NCBI RefSeq assembly: GCF_021405525.1
Contig: NZ_JAGQAG010000001.1
Span: 372,001 to 436,000, forward strand
Source of the DNA: Ruegeria pomeroyi
GTDB lineage: Bacteria > Pseudomonadota > Alphaproteobacteria > Rhodobacterales > Rhodobacteraceae
Direction of reading: 5' to 3'
DNA length: 64,000 bases
Shown: positions 62,005-64,000 of the stretch, piece after piece
How the letters are laid out: every line of letters starts with the position of its first letter
How positions within the stretch are numbered: the stretch's first letter is position 1
Program-made: the position numbers and the translations under genes
The notes under the pieces: model-generated
The model's database searches: none
What the model saw: only the letters and a program-made list of their open reading frames with translations
What the model was told of the DNA's origin: nothing

Positions 62005-63063
62005 ATGACCTATCGCAGAAAGATTCTGGGCCTGATCGGCGGCGCTGCAGTTGCGGCTCTGGCCACCGGGTTCAGCGCCGGCACAGCACTGGCGCAAGAG
62101 GTTACGCTGAAACTGCACCAGTTCCTGCCGGCGCAGGCCAATGTGCCGAAACTGGTCCTGGACGTCTGGGCCGACGGCGTTGAAAAGGACTCGGGCGGCC
62201 GTATCAAGGTCGAGCGCTATCCCTCGATGCAGCTGGGCGGCAAGCCGCCGGAACTGATGGATCAGGCGATCGACGGCGTTGCCGATGTGGTCTGGACCGT
62301 GGTCGGCTATACGCCGGGCCGCTTCCCCTCGACCGAGGTGTTCGAACTGCCCTTCATGATGACCAACGCGCGTGCGGTCAGCCACGCGTATTGGGAAATG
62401 TTCGAAAAGCACATGAAGGACGACGAGTTCAAGGACGTGCATATCCTGGGCACCTGGGTGCACGGGCCGGGCATGATCCATACCGCCGATCCGGTGGAAA
62501 CCCCGGCCGATTTGCAAGGCATGAAAATCCGCGGCGGCTCGCGCTCGGTCAACTCGCTGCTGACCAAGTTGGGCGCCACCCCGGTCGGTATGCCGGTGCC
62601 CGCGGTGCCCGAGGGGCTGAGCAAGGGTGTAATCGACGGCACCACCATCCCGTGGGAGGTGACGACGGCCCTCAAGGTGCCGGAACTGGTCGAGAACCAT
62701 ACCGAGTTCGAGGGCCGCGCGCTGTACACGCTGACCTTCGTGCTGGCGATGAACAAGGCCAAGTATGACAGCCTGCCCGACGATCTGAAGGCGGCGGTCG
62801 ATAAGAATTCGGGCCTCGAATTCTCGGTCTTTGCCGGTGGGACACAGGCCGATTCCGATGGTCCGGCGCGTCAGGTGGCCGAGGATCTGGGCAACAACAT
62901 CATCACCATCGATGCCGCAGGGGTCGAGGAATGGCGTGCCCTGGCCCAGCCCATTTATGACGAATGGCTGGCTGACATGGAATCCAAGGGCAAGGACGGT
63001 AAGGCGCTTCTCGAAGAGGCGCAGATGCTGATCGAGAAGTATACGCCGCAATATTCCAACTGA
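62005..63063 (+). CDS. TRAP transporter substrate-binding protein (DctP family)
   Basis: 352 aa. A signal peptide (residues about 1-31, ending ALAQE) precedes a DctP fold: LKLHQFLPAQANVPKLVLDV, GMIHTADPVETPADLQGMKI with the conserved Arg in IRGG, and VPEGLSKGVIDGTTIPWEV. It binds a carboxylate solute in the periplasm. RBS AAAGGGAGG. It heads a TRAP operon that continues with the small and large permeases. The ligand may be an aromatic acid, judging by the gentisate genes, but this is inference. Confidence 0.9.
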   Translation: MTYRRKILGLIGGAAVAALATGFSAGTALAQEVTLKLHQFLPAQANVPKLVLDVWADGVEKDSGGRIKVERYPSMQLGGKPPELMDQAIDGVADVVWTVVGYTPGRFPSTEVFELPFMMTNARAVSHAYWEMFEKHMKDDEFKDVHILGTWVHGPGMIHTADPVETPADLQGMKIRGGSRSVNSLLTKLGATPVGMPVPAVPEGLSKGVIDGTTIPWEVTTALKVPELVENHTEFEGRALYTLTFVLAMNKAKYDSLPDDLKAAVDKNSGLEFSVFAGGTQADSDGPARQVAEDLGNNIITIDAAGVEEWRALAQPIYDEWLADMESKGKDGKALLEEAQMLIEKYTPQYSN

Positions 63064-63136
63064 TCCGGCAACTGCCAGCGGATACGGCGCGCCCTGCGCC
63101 GTATCCGCCACGCGGCCTGAAACCGACCGAGGACCG

Positions 63137-63721
63137 ATGCATAAACTGATGACGGGGTTGGCCAGAACGTTGGCCATCATCGGCGGGATCGTTCTGAGCC
63201 TTCTGATCCTGCTGACCTGCGCCTCTATCCTGGGCCGTTTGCTGAACGGCTTCTTCCACGGTGACTTCATGCAATCTGTTGCCCCCGGTCTGGCCGATTG
63301 GGCCATCGGAATAGGTATCGGCCCGGTGAACGGCGATTTCGAACTGGTCGAGGCCGGAGTGGCCTTTGCCATCTTCTGCTTTCTGCCGCTCTGCCAGATC
63401 ACTGCCGGGCATGCGTCGGTCGATATTCTGGCCAACTCGTTCAGCCGCCGGGTGAACCGCATCCTGCGGATGCTGACCGAATTGACCTTTGCCGCTGTCC
63501 TCGTCCTGATCGCGTGGAAACTGTTCGACGGCATGATGAGCAAACGCGCCTATGCCGAGACCACCTTTCTGCTGCAATTTCCCATCTGGTGGGCCTATGC
63601 GCTCAGCTTTGTCGCGGCCTTCGCGGCGGCGTTGGTGGGAACTTATATGGGCGCGGTGCGCACCTATGAATGCTTTACCGGCCGTATCCTGGTCTGGGAC
63701 GGGGTGGAGGCAACACAGTGA
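63137..63721 (+). CDS. TRAP transporter small permease (DctQ family)
   Basis: 194 aa with four hydrophobic helices (LAIIGGIVLSLLILLTCASI; EAGVAFAIFCFLPLCQI; LTFAAVLVLIAWKLFDGM; WWAYALSFVAAFAAALVGTY). DctQ is membrane-bound and pairs with DctM. It follows the binding protein by 73 bp; its stop overlaps the GTG of the large permease. Confidence 0.88.
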   Translation: MHKLMTGLARTLAIIGGIVLSLLILLTCASILGRLLNGFFHGDFMQSVAPGLADWAIGIGIGPVNGDFELVEAGVAFAIFCFLPLCQITAGHASVDILANSFSRRVNRILRMLTELTFAAVLVLIAWKLFDGMMSKRAYAETTFLLQFPIWWAYALSFVAAFAAALVGTYMGAVRTYECFTGRILVWDGVEATQ

Positions 63722-64000
63722 GCGCGCTTGAAATCGGTATTGCCTCGTTTCCTGCCCTGATGGTGCTGATCTTTCTCAGGGTGCCCATCGGTCTGGCCAT
63801 GTTCCTGGTCGGGCTTTTGGGGCTGGTGCTGGTCACCGACGGCACCCAGGTCGCCTTTGCCCGGCTCAAGAACGAAACCTATACGACCTTTTCCAGCTAT
63901 TCGCTGACCATCGTGCCAATGTTCCTGCTGATGGGCCATTTCGCGACACTGGGCGGCATGTCGACCGCTTTGTTCAAGGCCGCAGAGGGCTGGCTGGGCC
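63718..64000 (+). CDS. TRAP transporter large permease (DctM family), 5' part only
   Basis: The GTG at 63718 overlaps the DctQ stop (GTGA). The readable protein starts SALEIGIASFPALMVLIFLR, then VPIGLAMFLVGLLGLVLV and YSLTIVPMFLLMGHFATLGG, the DctM pattern. The gene continues beyond the window. It is the ion-coupled channel subunit of the TRAP system. Confidence 0.88.
   Translation, partial: MSALEIGIASFPALMVLIFLRVPIGLAMFLVGLLGLVLVTDGTQVAFARLKNETYTTFSSYSLTIVPMFLLMGHFATLGGMSTALFKAAEGWLG

Noticed and set aside
1-64000. CRISPR array
   Set aside because: No regularly spaced direct repeats and no cas genes.

Overview
The window is a high-GC alphaproteobacterial chromosome segment, most like the marine Rhodobacterales (Roseobacter group, Ruegeria-like). 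The support is the petABC bc1 operon, a petP-petR-type regulator pair, the queuosine operon, several TRAP/DMT/AEC transporters, and a repeated intergenic element ending in a CCCGGRRTATTT-type tail. This assignment comes from gene content only; no alignment was run.

Layout. 1-9.4 kb: msrA/msrB, a GPx-like protein, a DMT exporter, HU, an ade-amn purine operon, and a LysR regulator divergent from a class II aldolase and a membrane fatty-acid/sterol hydroxylase. 9.5-11.8 kb: queC-queD-queE-queF, making preQ0/preQ1. 11.8-18.8 kb: a methyltransferase, an epimerase-like protein, a P-loop protein, then the minus-strand run petP-petR, HDAC-like deacetylase, xseB, ispA, dxs. 19.4-31 kb: ilvE, the ohr/ohrR pair with a repeated operator, a cupredoxin, phoD, transporters, cobO, CoA-transferase, HD protein. 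31-33.1 kb: aroC and ribH, the latter behind an FMN riboswitch. 33.1-38.9 kb: a PaiB-like protein, a GST, petABC, and a PepSY/cytochrome b561/LuxR-like operon. 38.9-41.0 kb: mtaB and dapF.

41.2-53.2 kb is a genomic island between the 3' ends of tRNA-Lys(TTT) and tRNA-Arg(CCT). It holds (i) a two-gene unit: a 259-aa protein of unknown function starting Met-Gly-His, translationally coupled to a 616-aa QueC-like PP-loop enzyme with a C-terminal winged-helix-like region; (ii) an integrase with two small HTH proteins; (iii) a type III restriction-modification pair; and (iv) a truncated integrase joined to a broken mobC-like gene. Unit (i) is the best candidate for an undescribed system. QueC-like enzymes in type IV CBASS attach deazaguanine to a protein, and the resident que operon could supply the precursor.

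53.3-64 kb is catabolic: a LacI regulator, a YcaQ-like protein, and a homoprotocatechuate-type cluster (hpaD, an aromatic amino acid decarboxylase, hpaI, with divergent hpaR). It continues with gentisate dioxygenase plus fumarylpyruvate hydrolase, a decayed ORF, and a TRAP transporter cut by the window end. The only regulators and operators described are those readable from the sequence.
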